64,000 nucleotides of DNA from Caulobacter sp. UNC358MFTsu5.1 (GCF_000712075.1 NZ_JONW01000011.1:124001-188000), one strand, 5' to 3'. Positions 35,080-43,696 are shown, counted from the stretch's first letter. Notes: generated from the letters alone by a model not told the origin. Numbers and translations: made by a program.

Positions 35080-35916
35080 CTACTTCGGCTTCACCGGGAT
35101 CCACGCCTCCAGCCCGCCGTCGCCGGTGCGCGGATCGAACTCCGACCCGTAGCGCTCGAAGAAGGGGGCGTCGGCCGGCTCGTAGTCCGACTCCGGCAGC
35201 CACTGGGTGTAGATCGTGTGCATGGTCCGGCGGATGGTCGAGACGTGCTCGGCGTGGTGGAACACCGCGTACAGATGGGCCGGGACCCGCACCGAGACGA
35301 AGCCCTCCGGCAGGTCGGAGAAGTCGGCCACCTCGACGCCGCTGACATAGTCGAAATTGCCCAGGTCGTCGCCGTTCAGCACCACGCCGTAGGCGACGTC
35401 TCCGATCTCTCCGGGGATGTGGCCGATGTGCTCGCCGAAGCGCTGCCACTGGGCGGGGATGCCGCCGGGGCCCTCGCAGCCGTAGCGGCCGGTCAGGCCG
35501 GCGATCAGCAGGGCGCGGCCCTGCTCGATACGCGGCGGGGGAAGGTCGGTTCGAAGGCTTGCGTCCAGCACGATGGGCTCCACGAGCTTGAGGGGGTCCA
35601 GGTCGCGCGCCGCCCGCACCTGCTCGGGGGTGATCCCGAACTGGTCGCGGAACGCGCGGGTGAACGCCTCGTGCGAGCCGTAGCCGGCCTCCAGGGCCAC
35701 CGACAGGATGTCGGGAGCCCCCTGGGCCAGCTGCCGCGCGGCCTCCGTCAGCCGCCGCGCGCGCAGATAGCCGATCACCGGACGACCGGTGGCGACCACG
35801 AAGGCGCGGGACATGTGGAAGCGCGAAACCCCGCCGGCGTGGGCGATCTCGCCCAGGTCCAGGGGCTGGGCGAAATGGCTTTCGATGAACCAGATGGCTT
35901 GTTCGACGGGGTTCAT
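35080..35916 (-). CDS. AraC-family regulator with GyrI-like effector domain
   Basis: 278 residues. N-terminal AraC double helix-turn-helix (about 1-105: AIWFIESHFAQPLDLGEIAHAGGVSRFHMSRAFVVATGRPVIGYLRARRLTEAARQL; AGYGSHEAFTRAFRDQFGITPEQVR). C-terminal GyrI/BmrR-like domain (about 120-275: LIAGLTGRYGCEGPGGIPAQWQRFGEHIGHIPG ... YDYVSGVEVADFSDLPEGFVSVRVPAHLYAVFHHAEHVSTI ... YEPADAPFFERYGSEFDPRTGDGGLEAWIPV). Such proteins sense small hydrophobic ligands and activate resistance or metabolism genes. No target gene is adjacent. Confidence 0.92.
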   Translation of the reverse strand: MNPVEQAIWFIESHFAQPLDLGEIAHAGGVSRFHMSRAFVVATGRPVIGYLRARRLTEAARQLAQGAPDILSVALEAGYGSHEAFTRAFRDQFGITPEQVRAARDLDPLKLVEPIVLDASLRTDLPPPRIEQGRALLIAGLTGRYGCEGPGGIPAQWQRFGEHIGHIPGEIGDVAYGVVLNGDDLGNFDYVSGVEVADFSDLPEGFVSVRVPAHLYAVFHHAEHVSTIRRTMHTIYTQWLPESDYEPADAPFFERYGSEFDPRTGDGGLEAWIPVKPK

Positions 35917-35988
35917 GGGCGGGTCTCGCGACGAAGCGTGCGATCTGGATAGCGTGGGCTTCGCCGGCCTATTTGATCGCGATTGCGC

Positions 35989-36738
35989 TCAGAGCAAAGT
36001 CCGCTGCGCCGGTTCGGCCTCCGCCGCGGCGGGCGCTTCGCCCCGACGGCGCAGTTCGGTCTCGGCGCTGAAGCGGATGTTCGGATCGCGATCCTGCGCC
36101 AGCGTCGAGAGGGCTTCGGCGGCGAGACGGTCCCAAGGCTTGCCGCGCTCCGGGCCGGTCGGGACCCGTGGCAGCAGGCCGGGCTCGCGGCTCCAGGCCA
36201 GGAGTTGCTCCAGCGAGGCCGCGTCGAGCATGTCGCGCAGGTGATGGGCCGTGACATAGGCGTCTGGCAGGGCCCGGTGGGCCGGCAGACCCAGCTCGTG
36301 GACCAGGCCCTCGGGCATGCGCTGGTAGCGCAGCATCTGGTTGGAGAAGCCGGTCAGGTGCGGCCAGACCCGCAGGGCGCACTTCCAGGTGCAGATCCAC
36401 GCCGCGCCGCCCGTGAACCTCGGCGTGCAGTAGCGTTGTTCGAACGCCGCGCGGTGGGCGGCCAGGGCGTGGACGCCGCCTTCCGGCTTCAGGACGCCGC
36501 CCGCGACGTCTTTCCAATACGGCGCGCCGGCGACGTCGGCGTCGAGGATGTGGTGGACCGCCATGGTCTCGGGCGTGATCGGGCGGCCGGGATTGACCAG
36601 CAGCGAGCCACGGCCTTCGTCGACCCGCCAGCGGCCGCTCGAGTCCTGCGTGACGTCCTGCCAGCCGACCTCGCAGACGGCGTGCGGGCCGTCGCCGGCG
36701 GTCTCCAGGTCGACGACGCGGATGCGGGGAGGGATCAT
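35989..36738 (-). CDS. DnaQ-like 3'-5' exonuclease (ExoX type)
   Basis: 249 residues. DEDD exonuclease motifs: RVVDLETAG (motif I, about 6-14), ITPETMAVHHILDADVAG (motif II region, about 53-70), and HRALPDAYVTAHHLRDML (motif III with H-x4-D, about 155-172). The C-terminus (about 175-249) is a short helical extension. ATG at 36738 (MIPPRIRVVD); a TTG two codons earlier is possible. Ribosome site is weak. Probably cytoplasmic DNA or RNA trimming; not the replicative epsilon subunit, judging by the motif spacing. Confidence 0.8.
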   Translation of the reverse strand: MIPPRIRVVDLETAGDGPHAVCEVGWQDVTQDSSGRWRVDEGRGSLLVNPGRPITPETMAVHHILDADVAGAPYWKDVAGGVLKPEGGVHALAAHRAAFEQRYCTPRFTGGAAWICTWKCALRVWPHLTGFSNQMLRYQRMPEGLVHELGLPAHRALPDAYVTAHHLRDMLDAASLEQLLAWSREPGLLPRVPTGPERGKPWDRLAAEALSTLAQDRDPNIRFSAETELRRRGEAPAAAEAEPAQRTLL

Positions 36739-36802
36739 TCTCAAGATATGGGGCGTGGAGACCGCCCGATCCAGCGCGCCGCCGGATCCCGGGTTTCAGG
36801 CC

Positions 36803-37231
36803 TCAGGGCGCCTTCGGAGGGGCGGGCAGACGGAACAGCCAGCCCGCCAGCGGCCGTCCGGGGATTTCGTGCCGCACCCAGAGCCGCGACCCGCCGTCAT
36901 GGACGGTGAAGCTGTTCGACCCCAGGCTGGGACCGAAGTTCAGCTTACCCGAAGTGTCGCTGTCGGCGATGCAGGTCACGCCGGAATAGGGGCTCTGGAC
37001 CGCCGCCGTGCTGGCCGGGTCGTAGCCGATCAGGCCGCGCCCCGCGCCGGTTCCCCTGGCGTCGAAGGTCAGGCTGGAAGCCGCGAAGGCGTCCGGGAAC
37101 CTGTCGAACGGACCGCGCATGATCCCGGCGTAGGTGACGTTCTTCAGGCCGTCGCAGGCCTTGCCCTCGGCGTGGGCCGCGCAGGGCAGCAGCAGGGCGA
37201 CCGCGGTCGCGATCAGGGCGGCGGATTTCAA
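36803..37231 (-). CDS. Secreted protein of unknown function
   Basis: 142 residues from a TTG start with GGAGG 8 bases upstream. Signal peptide MKSAALIATAVALLLPCAAHA, cleavage before EGKACDG. Two Cys in the mature part (KACDGLKNV and GVTCIADSD) may pair. A predicted beta-rich domain follows (SLTFDARGTGAGRGLIGYD, NFGPSLGSNSFTVHDGGSRLWVRHEIPG). The C-terminus is Pro-rich. No family recognised. Confidence 0.75.
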   Translation of the reverse strand: MKSAALIATAVALLLPCAAHAEGKACDGLKNVTYAGIMRGPFDRFPDAFAASSLTFDARGTGAGRGLIGYDPASTAAVQSPYSGVTCIADSDTSGKLNFGPSLGSNSFTVHDGGSRLWVRHEIPGRPLAGWLFRLPAPPKAP

Positions 37232-37315
37232 GGCGAGTCCTCCAGAGGTTTTCGACCTGTGGTGACGCTCCGCCCTGTCCAGGGGCCCGTCAATCAGCCG
37301 TAACCCGCCCCCGCC

Positions 37316-39709
37316 TCAGGCCTTTTCCACGAAGCTGTCGATCACCTTCTTGTCGCCGGCCTTGTCGAACGACACCGACAGCTTGTTGCCCTCGACGCCC
37401 GTGACCTTGCCGTAGCCGAACTTGACGTGGAACACCCGGTCGCCGCGCTTGTAGGCGCTGGCCGCCGAGCTGGCCGAGACCGCCACCAGCCGGCCCTCGC
37501 CCTCGATCGGGGCCGAGCGCGCGGCCGAGCCGCCCGAACGCCAGGTCGAGCCGCGCTCGCTGAAGCCCGACGCCCGTTCCTGGGCCCGCTTCCAGCCCGG
37601 GCTGTCATAGCTGCCGGCCGTGAAGGTGCTGGTCCCCGGATCGTCCCAGCGCGACGACACCGTCTGCTGCATGCCGGGACCGCCGCCGTAGTAGCCGGTC
37701 TCGGACGCCGCATCGACGTGGGCCAGCGGCAGTTCGTCGACGAAGCGGCTGGGCAGCTGGCTGGTCCAGCGGCCGTAGACCTGGCGGTTGGCCACGAAGC
37801 TGATCCGCGCCTCCTCGCGGGCCCGGGTGATGCCGACATAGGCCAGGCGCCGCTCTTCCTCGAGGCCCTTCTCGCCCTTGTCGTCCATGCTGCGCTGGCT
37901 GGGGAACACGCCTTCCTCCCAGCCGGGCAGGAAGACCAGCGGGAACTCCAGGCCCTTGGCCGAGTGCAGGGTCATGATCCAGACCGCGTCGTCGCCGGCG
38001 CCCTTGTCCAGGTCCATGACCAGCGACACGTGCTCGAGATAGGCCTCCAGCGTGTCGAAGGCGCTCATCGACTGGACCAGTTCCTTCAGGTTCTCCAGCC
38101 GGGTCTGGCTGGTGGGGCCCTTGTCCAGGCGCAGGGCGTCGGTGTAGCCGCTCTCCTCCAGCACCTGCTCCAGCAGGCGCTGGTGCGGGATCACCGTGGC
38201 CTGCTGTCGCCAGCGGTCCAGGTCGCGCAGGAAGTTGCTGAGCGCCGTGCGGGTGCGGGCGGGCAGGTCGTCGCCGCCGATGATCACCCGGGCCGCCTCG
38301 ACCGTGGAGATGCCCTCCAGTCGGGCGATCTGCAGCAGCTTCTGCACCGAGGTGTCGCCGATGCCGCGCTTGGGCACGTTGACGATCCGCTCGAAGGCCA
38401 GGTCGTCGTCGGGCGACTGGATCAGGCGCAGATAGGCGTGGGCGTCGCGGATTTCAGCGCGCTCGAAGAACCGCGGGCCGCCGACCACCTTGTAGGGGAT
38501 CTGCAGCATCACGAACCGCTCTTCGAAGGCCCGCATCTGGAACGAGGCGCGGACCAGGATGGCCATGTGGCTGTACTTGCGGCCGGCGCGCTTGGCCTTC
38601 TCGATCTCGTCGGCGACCATCCGGCTTTCGGCCTCGCCGTCCCAGACGCCGCTGACCTTGACCTTCTCGCCGCCCGAGGCCTCGGTCCACAGGGTCTTGC
38701 CCAGCCGGCTCTTGTTGGCGTCGATCAGGCCCGAGGCGGCCGCCAGGATGTGCTCGGTGGAGCGGTAGTTGCGCTCCAGCTTGATGACCTTGGCGCCGGG
38801 GAAGTCGCGCTCGAAGCGCAGGATGTTGTCGACCTCGGCCCCGCGCCAGCCGTAGATCGACTGGTCGTCGTCCCCCACGCAGCAGACGTTCTGCCGGCCC
38901 TGGGCCAGCAGCCGCAGCCACAGGTACTGGGCCACGTTGGTGTCCTGGTACTCGTCGACCATCACGTACTGGAAGCGCCGCTGGAAGTCGGCCAGCACGT
39001 CCGGATTGGCCGTGAAGATCGTGATGTTGTGCAGCAGCAGGTCACCGAAGTCGCAGGCGTTCAGGATGCGCAGCCGCTCCTGGTACTGGCGGTAGAGGGT
39101 GATGCCCCGGCCGTTGGCGAACTCGCCGGCCTCGCTCTGCGGCACGCGGTCGGGCGTCCAGCCGCGGTTCTTCCAGGTGTCGATCAGGCCGGACAGGGCG
39201 CGCGGCGTCCAGCGCTTGGCGTCGATGTTCTCGGCCTCGATCAGCTGCTTCAGCAGCCGTTCCTGGTCGTCGGTGTCGATGATCGTGTAGCTGGACTTCA
39301 GCCCCACCAGCTCGGCGTGGCGGCGCAGGATCTGGGCGGCCACCGAGTGGAAGGTGCCCAGCCAGCGCAGGCCCTCGGCCTCGTCGCCGATGATGTGGGT
39401 GATCCGCTCGCGCATCTCGCGGGCGGCCTTGTTGGTGAAGGTGACGACCAGCAGCTCCCACGGCCGGGCGCGGCCCGTCGCCAGGATGTGGGCCAGGCGG
39501 GTGGTCAGCACCCGGGTCTTGCCCGTGCCCGCGCCGGCCAGCACCAGCACCGGGCCTTCGGTGGCCTCGACGGCGGCCCGCTGTTCGGGGTTCAGCCCCT
39601 CCAGATAGTTCAGGGGCGCGCTCTCCGGCGCGCGCGGGCGGGCCAGGTCGGAGATGCGGGGGGCGGGGAGATCACCGGGGAAGTCGGACGAGTCGAAGGC
39701 GGAAGACAT
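37316..39709 (-). CDS. uvrD: UvrD/PcrA-type DNA helicase II
   Basis: 797 residues, superfamily 1A 3'-5' helicase. Motifs: LNPEQRAAVEATEGPVLVLAGAGTGKTRVLTTRLAHIL (Q motif and Walker A, about 40-75), VTFTNKAAREMRERI, VMVDEYQDTN (Walker B), CVGDDDQSIYGWRGAE (motif III), LERNYRST (motif IV), TLHSAKGLEFPLVFLPGWEEGVFP (motif V), EERRLAYVGITRAR (motif VI). The C-terminal Gly/Ser-rich tail ends in the RNA-polymerase/UvrB-binding-type beta domain (GDRVFHVKFGYGKVTGVEGNKLSVSFDKAG). Nucleotide excision and mismatch repair. ATG at 39709 chosen. Confidence 0.96.
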   Translation of the reverse strand: MSSAFDSSDFPGDLPAPRISDLARPRAPESAPLNYLEGLNPEQRAAVEATEGPVLVLAGAGTGKTRVLTTRLAHILATGRARPWELLVVTFTNKAAREMRERITHIIGDEAEGLRWLGTFHSVAAQILRRHAELVGLKSSYTIIDTDDQERLLKQLIEAENIDAKRWTPRALSGLIDTWKNRGWTPDRVPQSEAGEFANGRGITLYRQYQERLRILNACDFGDLLLHNITIFTANPDVLADFQRRFQYVMVDEYQDTNVAQYLWLRLLAQGRQNVCCVGDDDQSIYGWRGAEVDNILRFERDFPGAKVIKLERNYRSTEHILAAASGLIDANKSRLGKTLWTEASGGEKVKVSGVWDGEAESRMVADEIEKAKRAGRKYSHMAILVRASFQMRAFEERFVMLQIPYKVVGGPRFFERAEIRDAHAYLRLIQSPDDDLAFERIVNVPKRGIGDTSVQKLLQIARLEGISTVEAARVIIGGDDLPARTRTALSNFLRDLDRWRQQATVIPHQRLLEQVLEESGYTDALRLDKGPTSQTRLENLKELVQSMSAFDTLEAYLEHVSLVMDLDKGAGDDAVWIMTLHSAKGLEFPLVFLPGWEEGVFPSQRSMDDKGEKGLEEERRLAYVGITRAREEARISFVANRQVYGRWTSQLPSRFVDELPLAHVDAASETGYYGGGPGMQQTVSSRWDDPGTSTFTAGSYDSPGWKRAQERASGFSERGSTWRSGGSAARSAPIEGEGRLVAVSASSAASAYKRGDRVFHVKFGYGKVTGVEGNKLSVSFDKAGDKKVIDSFVEKA

Positions 39710-39831
39710 GGAACATATGTAGCACAAAGTTCCGCCGGCTTAAGCCCTCGCGCCATCGGCCGCGTCTGTGTCGGAACCTCGCCCGCCACCTCCCGTTTGT
39801 TCGGCGGGGATGGACATCGCAGGAGACTGAC

Positions 39832-40032
39832 GTGGCTGAAGAAACCAATACGGGCGGCGGCGGCAACGCCGGCATGGCGTTCATCATCGGCGCCCTGGTG
39901 GTGGTCGTGGCGGTGATCGCCTACTTCGTCTTTACAGGCGGCATGACCCAGAAGAAGAAGGTCGACATCAACGTTTCCGCGCCGCAGCTGGAAGCGCCCA
40001 AGGTTCCGGACGCGCCCAAGCCCGCGGGCTAA
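39832..40032 (+). CDS. Small single-span membrane protein
   Basis: 66 residues from GTG with AGGAG 8 bases before. Gly/Asn-rich start, one hydrophobic span (about 15-36, MAFIIGALVVVVAVIAYFVFTG), then a basic QKKKVDIN and a Pro-rich tail (PQLEAPKVPDAPKPAG). Function unknown. Forms a pair with the next gene, also a small membrane protein with Pro-rich tail, 12 bases downstream. Confidence 0.75.
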   Translation: MAEETNTGGGGNAGMAFIIGALVVVVAVIAYFVFTGGMTQKKKVDINVSAPQLEAPKVPDAPKPAG

Positions 40033-40044
40033 GGGAGGGGCTCC

Positions 40045-40278
40045 ATGGCCCGTCATAACGAAATCCGCCCACAGCACGTGGGCGTGGCCGGGCTGGCGAT
40101 GCTGGGGGTGCTGCTGCTGATCATCGCCTTGGTGATCGGCGGCTGGCGCTCCGGTCTGCTGACCGTGAAGACGACCGATCTGTCGATGCGGTTGCCGGAG
40201 CGGCCGGCCTTGCCCCGGACGCCCAATCCGGCGCCGATCCCGCTGCCCAAGCCCGGGCCCGGCGTCGAGCAGGGCTAG
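40045..40278 (+). CDS. Small single-span membrane protein with Pro-rich tail
   Basis: 77 residues, GGGAGGGG just before the ATG. Hydrophobic span about 13-33 (VAGLAMLGVLLLIIALVIGGW), then a 40-residue tail ending PRTPNPAPIPLPKPGPGVEQG. Topologically like its upstream neighbour. Its stop overlaps the stop of the convergent ribbon-helix-helix gene (CTAG at 40275-40278). Function unknown. Confidence 0.75.
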   Translation: MARHNEIRPQHVGVAGLAMLGVLLLIIALVIGGWRSGLLTVKTTDLSMRLPERPALPRTPNPAPIPLPKPGPGVEQG

Positions 40279-40502
40279 ACGGTTCCGGCGTCGGCGCCCT
40301 GGGCGTGCTGAAGGGCGAAAACCCGGCAGGCCGAGGCCAGCGGGCGCTCGCCGCGTCCGGCGTCTATGCGCTGGATCAGGGCGGCGACGCTGATCCTGTC
40401 GGCGTCGGCCGCCTGCTGCAGCACGGCCCAGAACTCGGGCTCCAGGGCCAGGGAGGTCGCGTGGCCGGCCAGGTTGATCGAACGCTTCTTCAAACTGCCC
40501 AT
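40275..40502 (-). CDS. Ribbon-helix-helix protein (RHH_4 / Arc type)
   Basis: 75 residues. MGSLKKRSINLAGHATSLALEPEFWAVLQQAADADRISVAALIQRID is characteristic of RHH_4 proteins: basic N-terminal strand that enters DNA, then two helices. C-terminal extension of about 25 residues. ATG at 40502; the frame is open to 40580. A palindrome ATGAC-GCCAT-GTCAT (40571-40585) lies about 70 bases upstream, between this gene and divergent coq4, and may be its operator. Confidence 0.85.
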   Translation of the reverse strand: MGSLKKRSINLAGHATSLALEPEFWAVLQQAADADRISVAALIQRIDAGRGERPLASACRVFALQHAQGADAGTV

Positions 40503-40570
40503 CGTGCCTGTCCCCTGTTGCTCTCGGATCACGTCGCAGATCGGGGGTCGCTGAACCCTCTTGAATAAAA

Positions 40571-40585
40571 ATGACGCCATGTCAT
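40571..40585. promoter_or_regulatory. Palindrome ATGAC-N5-GTCAT between RHH gene and coq4
   Basis: ATGAC at 40571-40575 and GTCAT at 40581-40585 are perfect inverted arms in an A/T-rich patch of the 111-base divergent region. It lies 29 bases before the coq4 ATG. A candidate operator for the neighbouring ribbon-helix-helix protein; not proven. Confidence 0.35.
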
Positions 40586-40613
40586 CTTTACCGGGTCAGC
40601 AGGAGCATGCCTC

Positions 40614-41396
40614 ATGATCGCAGCCGCGCAAGTGCTCGGTGAGCCAAAGGCCCGCCAACCGATGAAGCGAGGGCGCCAGGCCTTCACCCTGCAGCCTCTG
40701 CGGGCGCTGCGGGCCGTGCGGCGCCTGATCGCCGACAAGGAGGACACCGCCCAGGTGTTCGAGATCATGCGCGCCCTGGCCGGCAACGCGATCCCCAGGG
40801 GCTACACGCGTTTGCTGAGCACGCCCGAGGGCGGCCGCATCGCCTACGAGCGCGACGAGTTCGCCGAGCGGCTGTCGGACCCGGCCTGGCTGGCCCAGTT
40901 CGGCCCGGGCACGGTGGGCGCGGCCTATCGCGAGTTCATCGCCCCGCGCGGCCTTTCGGCCGAGGGCCTGGCCGAGGAGAGCCGCAAGGTGCCCGAGGCC
41001 GACGTCGACGCCGCCCACCCCCTGGCCTGGTACGCGCGGCGCATGCGCGACGTGCACGACGTCTGGCACGTGCTGACCGGCTACGGCACGGACGCCCTGG
41101 GCGAGGTCTGCGTGGTGGCCTTCTCCTACGCCCAGACCCGCAGCCTGGGCTTCGCGGTCATCGCCCTGGCCGGCGCGCGCCAGTTCCAGAAGGCCCGACT
41201 GGGCCAGCCCTACGGCAAGGCCGTGCGCGAGGCCTGGCGCAACGGCCGCGCGGCGGCCTGGCTGCCGGCGGTCGACTATCCGGCCCTGTTCGCCATGCCG
41301 CTGGACGAGGCGCGCCGCACCTACAAGGTCGCGCCCAACACCGCCTATCAGGCCATCCCGGCCGAATATCGCGACCGCTTCAGAGAGGCCGCGTGA
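40614..41396 (+). CDS. Coq4-family ubiquinone biosynthesis protein
   Basis: 260 residues. Contains the Coq4 metal motif HDVWH within RRMRDVHDVWHVLTGYGTDALGEVCVVAFSYAQTRSLGF (about 143-182), preceded by LYTRLLSTPEGGRIAYERDEFAERLSD-type helices and followed by AVREAWRNGRAAAWLPAVDYPALFAMPLDEARR. Coq4 binds a metal and acts on C1 of the ubiquinone ring precursor in the decarboxylation/hydroxylation step. Good AGGAG ribosome site. Overlaps the next gene by 4 bases (GTGA). Confidence 0.9.
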   Translation: MIAAAQVLGEPKARQPMKRGRQAFTLQPLRALRAVRRLIADKEDTAQVFEIMRALAGNAIPRGYTRLLSTPEGGRIAYERDEFAERLSDPAWLAQFGPGTVGAAYREFIAPRGLSAEGLAEESRKVPEADVDAAHPLAWYARRMRDVHDVWHVLTGYGTDALGEVCVVAFSYAQTRSLGFAVIALAGARQFQKARLGQPYGKAVREAWRNGRAAAWLPAVDYPALFAMPLDEARRTYKVAPNTAYQAIPAEYRDRFREAA

Positions 41397-41797
41397 GCCC
41401 AAGGATGAGCGAGGCCGCCAACCGCGCGGTCGCCGAACGCTACGCCCAGGCGTGGCGGGACGGCGACCTGGCGGCCCTGCGCGCCTGCTACCATCCCGAC
41501 TTCACGCTGCACTATTTCGGCGACCATCCGCTGGCCGGCGACCATGTCGGCCTGGCCGCCGCCCTGGCGACCCTGGCCGAGGTCAGCCGCCGGACCCGTC
41601 GCAGGCTGGTCCGCATCGTCGACGTCACGGCCGGTCCCGAGCGGGCCGTGGTCATCGCCCGCGAGGCGTTCGAGCGCGACGGCGTCGTCACCGAGCTGGA
41701 CCGCGTGCTGGTCTACCGCATCGCGGACGACCTGCTGGCCGAGTGCTGGGTCTATGACGGCGATCAGGCGCTGGTGGACGGCTTCCTGCGCGGCTAG
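41393..41797 (+). CDS. SnoaL/NTF2-like protein
   Basis: 134 residues from GTG overlapping the coq4 stop (translational coupling). Cone-like NTF2 fold: NRAVAERYAQAWRDGDLAALRACYHPDFTLHYFGDHPLAGDHVG (about 9-52), RRLVRIVDVTAGPERAVVIAREAFERDG, LDRVLVYRIADDLLAECWVYDGD. Catalytic or ligand-binding role unclear; coupling to coq4 hints at quinone or isoprenoid metabolism. Confidence 0.82.
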   Translation: MSPRMSEAANRAVAERYAQAWRDGDLAALRACYHPDFTLHYFGDHPLAGDHVGLAAALATLAEVSRRTRRRLVRIVDVTAGPERAVVIAREAFERDGVVTELDRVLVYRIADDLLAECWVYDGDQALVDGFLRG

Positions 41798-41866
41798 CGG
41801 GCCGGTCCAGAATTTCTCATATCGCGTGCGTCTGTCGAAGCGTCGCCGAGGCTTGACCTTTTCCAG

Positions 41867-41891
41867 CGTTCGGTAGTTCAACTACATAACG
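41867..41891. promoter_or_regulatory. Imperfect palindrome before modA, ModE-like
   Basis: Arms CGTTcggTAGTT (41867-41878) and AACTAcatAACG (41880-41891) around a single central base; 9 of 12 positions pair, with CGTT/AACG outer parts like known ModE boxes. It lies 32 bases before the modA ATG and downstream of a -35-like TTGACC (41853-41858). Consistent with molybdate-dependent repression, though ModE itself is not encoded here. Confidence 0.4.
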
Positions 41892-41922
41892 CACCAAGCG
41901 TCGGCCTTCCGAGAGATTCTGC

Positions 41923-42687
41923 ATGATCACCCGTCGCTTCCAGATCGTCGGCCTGGCCCTGTTCGGGGCGGCCCTGGCGCTCGGCGCCGCGCCCGCCCTG
42001 GCCGCCGACACCCAGGTGGCCGTCGCGGCCAACTTCACCGAGCCGGCCAAGGAGATCGCCGCCGCCTTCAAGGCCAAGACCGGCCACACCGCCACGCTCA
42101 GCTTCGGCTCGTCCGGCCAGTTCTACACCCAGATGGCCCACGGGGCGCCGTACGAGGTGTTCCTGTCGGCCGACGCCGACCGCCCGAAGAAGGCTGAGGA
42201 GGAGGGGCTGGCCGTGCCCGGCACGCGCTACACCTACGCCTTCGGCCGGCTGGTGCTGTATTCGAAGACGCCCGGCCTGGTCGACGACAAGGGCGCGGTG
42301 CTGAAGACCGACAAGTTCGCCAAGCTCTCGATCGCCGATCCCGCCGCCGCGCCCTACGGCCTGGCGGCGGTGCAGACGATGCAGAAGCTCAAGGTCTACG
42401 ACGCCCTGACGCCCAGGATCGTCAAAGGGTCCTCGATCACCCAGGCCTATCAGTACGCGGCCACCGGCAACGCCGAACTGGGCTTCGTGGCCCTGTCGCA
42501 GGTGATCGCCGAGCCGGGCGGTTCGCGCTGGCTGGTGCCGACCGCCGACCACGCGCCGATCGAGCAGCAGGCGGTGCTGCTGAAGACGGGCGAGAAGAAC
42601 CCCGCCGCCCGGGCGTTCCTGACCTTCCTGAAATCGCCGGCCGCCGTCGCCATCATCAAGCGCTACGGCTACCAGGTCCGCCGCTAG
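41923..42687 (+). CDS. modA: Molybdate ABC transporter substrate-binding protein
   Basis: 254 residues. Signal peptide MITRRFQIVGLALFGAALALGAAPALAA, then the ModA fold: TQVAVAANFTEPAKEIAAAFKAKTGHTATLSFGSSGQFYTQMAHGAPYEVFLSADADRP (about 29-88; oxyanion-binding Ser in AANF and GSSGQ), TYAFGRLVLYSKT, IADPAAAPYGLAAVQTM, QAYQYAATGNAELGFVALSQV (about 165-190). Periplasmic capture of molybdate. The permease and ATPase genes modB/modC are not adjacent: the next gene is a convergent LysR whose stop overlaps by 4 bases. Confidence 0.93.
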   Translation: MITRRFQIVGLALFGAALALGAAPALAADTQVAVAANFTEPAKEIAAAFKAKTGHTATLSFGSSGQFYTQMAHGAPYEVFLSADADRPKKAEEEGLAVPGTRYTYAFGRLVLYSKTPGLVDDKGAVLKTDKFAKLSIADPAAAPYGLAAVQTMQKLKVYDALTPRIVKGSSITQAYQYAATGNAELGFVALSQVIAEPGGSRWLVPTADHAPIEQQAVLLKTGEKNPAARAFLTFLKSPAAVAIIKRYGYQVRR

Positions 42688-43601
42688 CGGACGCCGAAGC
42701 GCGCGATCAGCGGATCGGCCGCCGCCTGGTCCAGGATCCAGTCGCGGAAGGCGGCGATCTTGCGCACGCGGCGGCGCTCGACCGGATAGGCCAGCCAGTA
42801 GCCGCCGCCATAGTATGCGGTGATGTCGAAGGGCGCGATCAGCCGACCCTGGGCGATCTCCTGGGCGAAGAAGATCGGCGAGCCCAAGGCGAAGCCCTGA
42901 TCGGCCAGGGCGCTGGCCACCTCCAGCGCCTGGGCGTCGGCCGACAGGCGCGGCGGGGCGCGATCGTCGCGGGGATCGACATCGGCCGCCTCGAACCAGC
43001 GCACCCAGAAGTCCGGCGAGCCGATGCGCGGGGCGTGCAGCAGGTCGGCCGGGCGCTTTATTCCGCCCGACCGGGCCAGCACCGTCGGCGTGCACAGCAC
43101 GGTCTGGACCGAGGGGATCAGGAAGTGCGCCTCCATGCCGGGCCAGTCGCCGCCGCCGGCGCGCAGGGCCAGGTCGAACGGCTCGCGCTGCAGGTCGACC
43201 ACCCGGCTTGAGGCGTCCAGCCGCACGGCGATGCGGGGATGGGCGATCTGGAAGCCGCCCAGGCGCGGCGCTAGCCACTGGCCGCCCACGCTCTGGACGG
43301 TGGTGATCGACAGAATTCCTTCCTCGGCGTCGACCAGGTCGGACACGGCGGTGCGCAGGACGCTCATCGCCTCGCTGGCGGCGCGCGACAGCCGCTCGCC
43401 GGCCGGGGTCAGGCTCACCTCGCGGGGCAGGCGGGTGAACAGCGGCTGGTCCAGGCGCTGCTCCAGGGCCTTCACCTGCCAGCTGACGGCGGCCTGGCTG
43501 ACGCCCAGTTCGTCGGCGGCGCGGGTGAAGCTCTTCAGGCGCGCGGCGGCCTCGAAGATCCGGATGGCGCTGAGCGGCAGGCTGGCGAGGATGTCTGGCA
43601 T
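42684..43601 (-). CDS. LysR-family transcriptional regulator (GcvA-like)
   Basis: 305 residues. Winged helix-turn-helix: LPLSAIRIFEAAARLKSFTRAADELGVSQAAVSWQVKALEQRLDQPLFTRLPREVSLTPAGERL (about 8-72). Effector domain: ILSITTVQSVGGQWLAPRLGGFQIAHPRIAVRLDASSRVVDLQREPFDLALRAGGGDWPGMEAHFL, typical of the GcvA branch. C-terminus ends with VRKIAAFRDWILDQA. Shares the CTAG stop with modA. Divergent from a very small gene at 43697. Target unknown. Confidence 0.93.
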   Translation of the reverse strand: MPDILASLPLSAIRIFEAAARLKSFTRAADELGVSQAAVSWQVKALEQRLDQPLFTRLPREVSLTPAGERLSRAASEAMSVLRTAVSDLVDAEEGILSITTVQSVGGQWLAPRLGGFQIAHPRIAVRLDASSRVVDLQREPFDLALRAGGGDWPGMEAHFLIPSVQTVLCTPTVLARSGGIKRPADLLHAPRIGSPDFWVRWFEAADVDPRDDRAPPRLSADAQALEVASALADQGFALGSPIFFAQEIAQGRLIAPFDITAYYGGGYWLAYPVERRRVRKIAAFRDWILDQAAADPLIARFGVR

Positions 43602-43696
43602 AAGTGGTGCTTATGATTAGGCAAGGAAGCCGCGTTTGTCACCTAACGATGTTCGCGAGAAATTCCCACCATCGTAACGCTGAGGAGGCGACGGTG

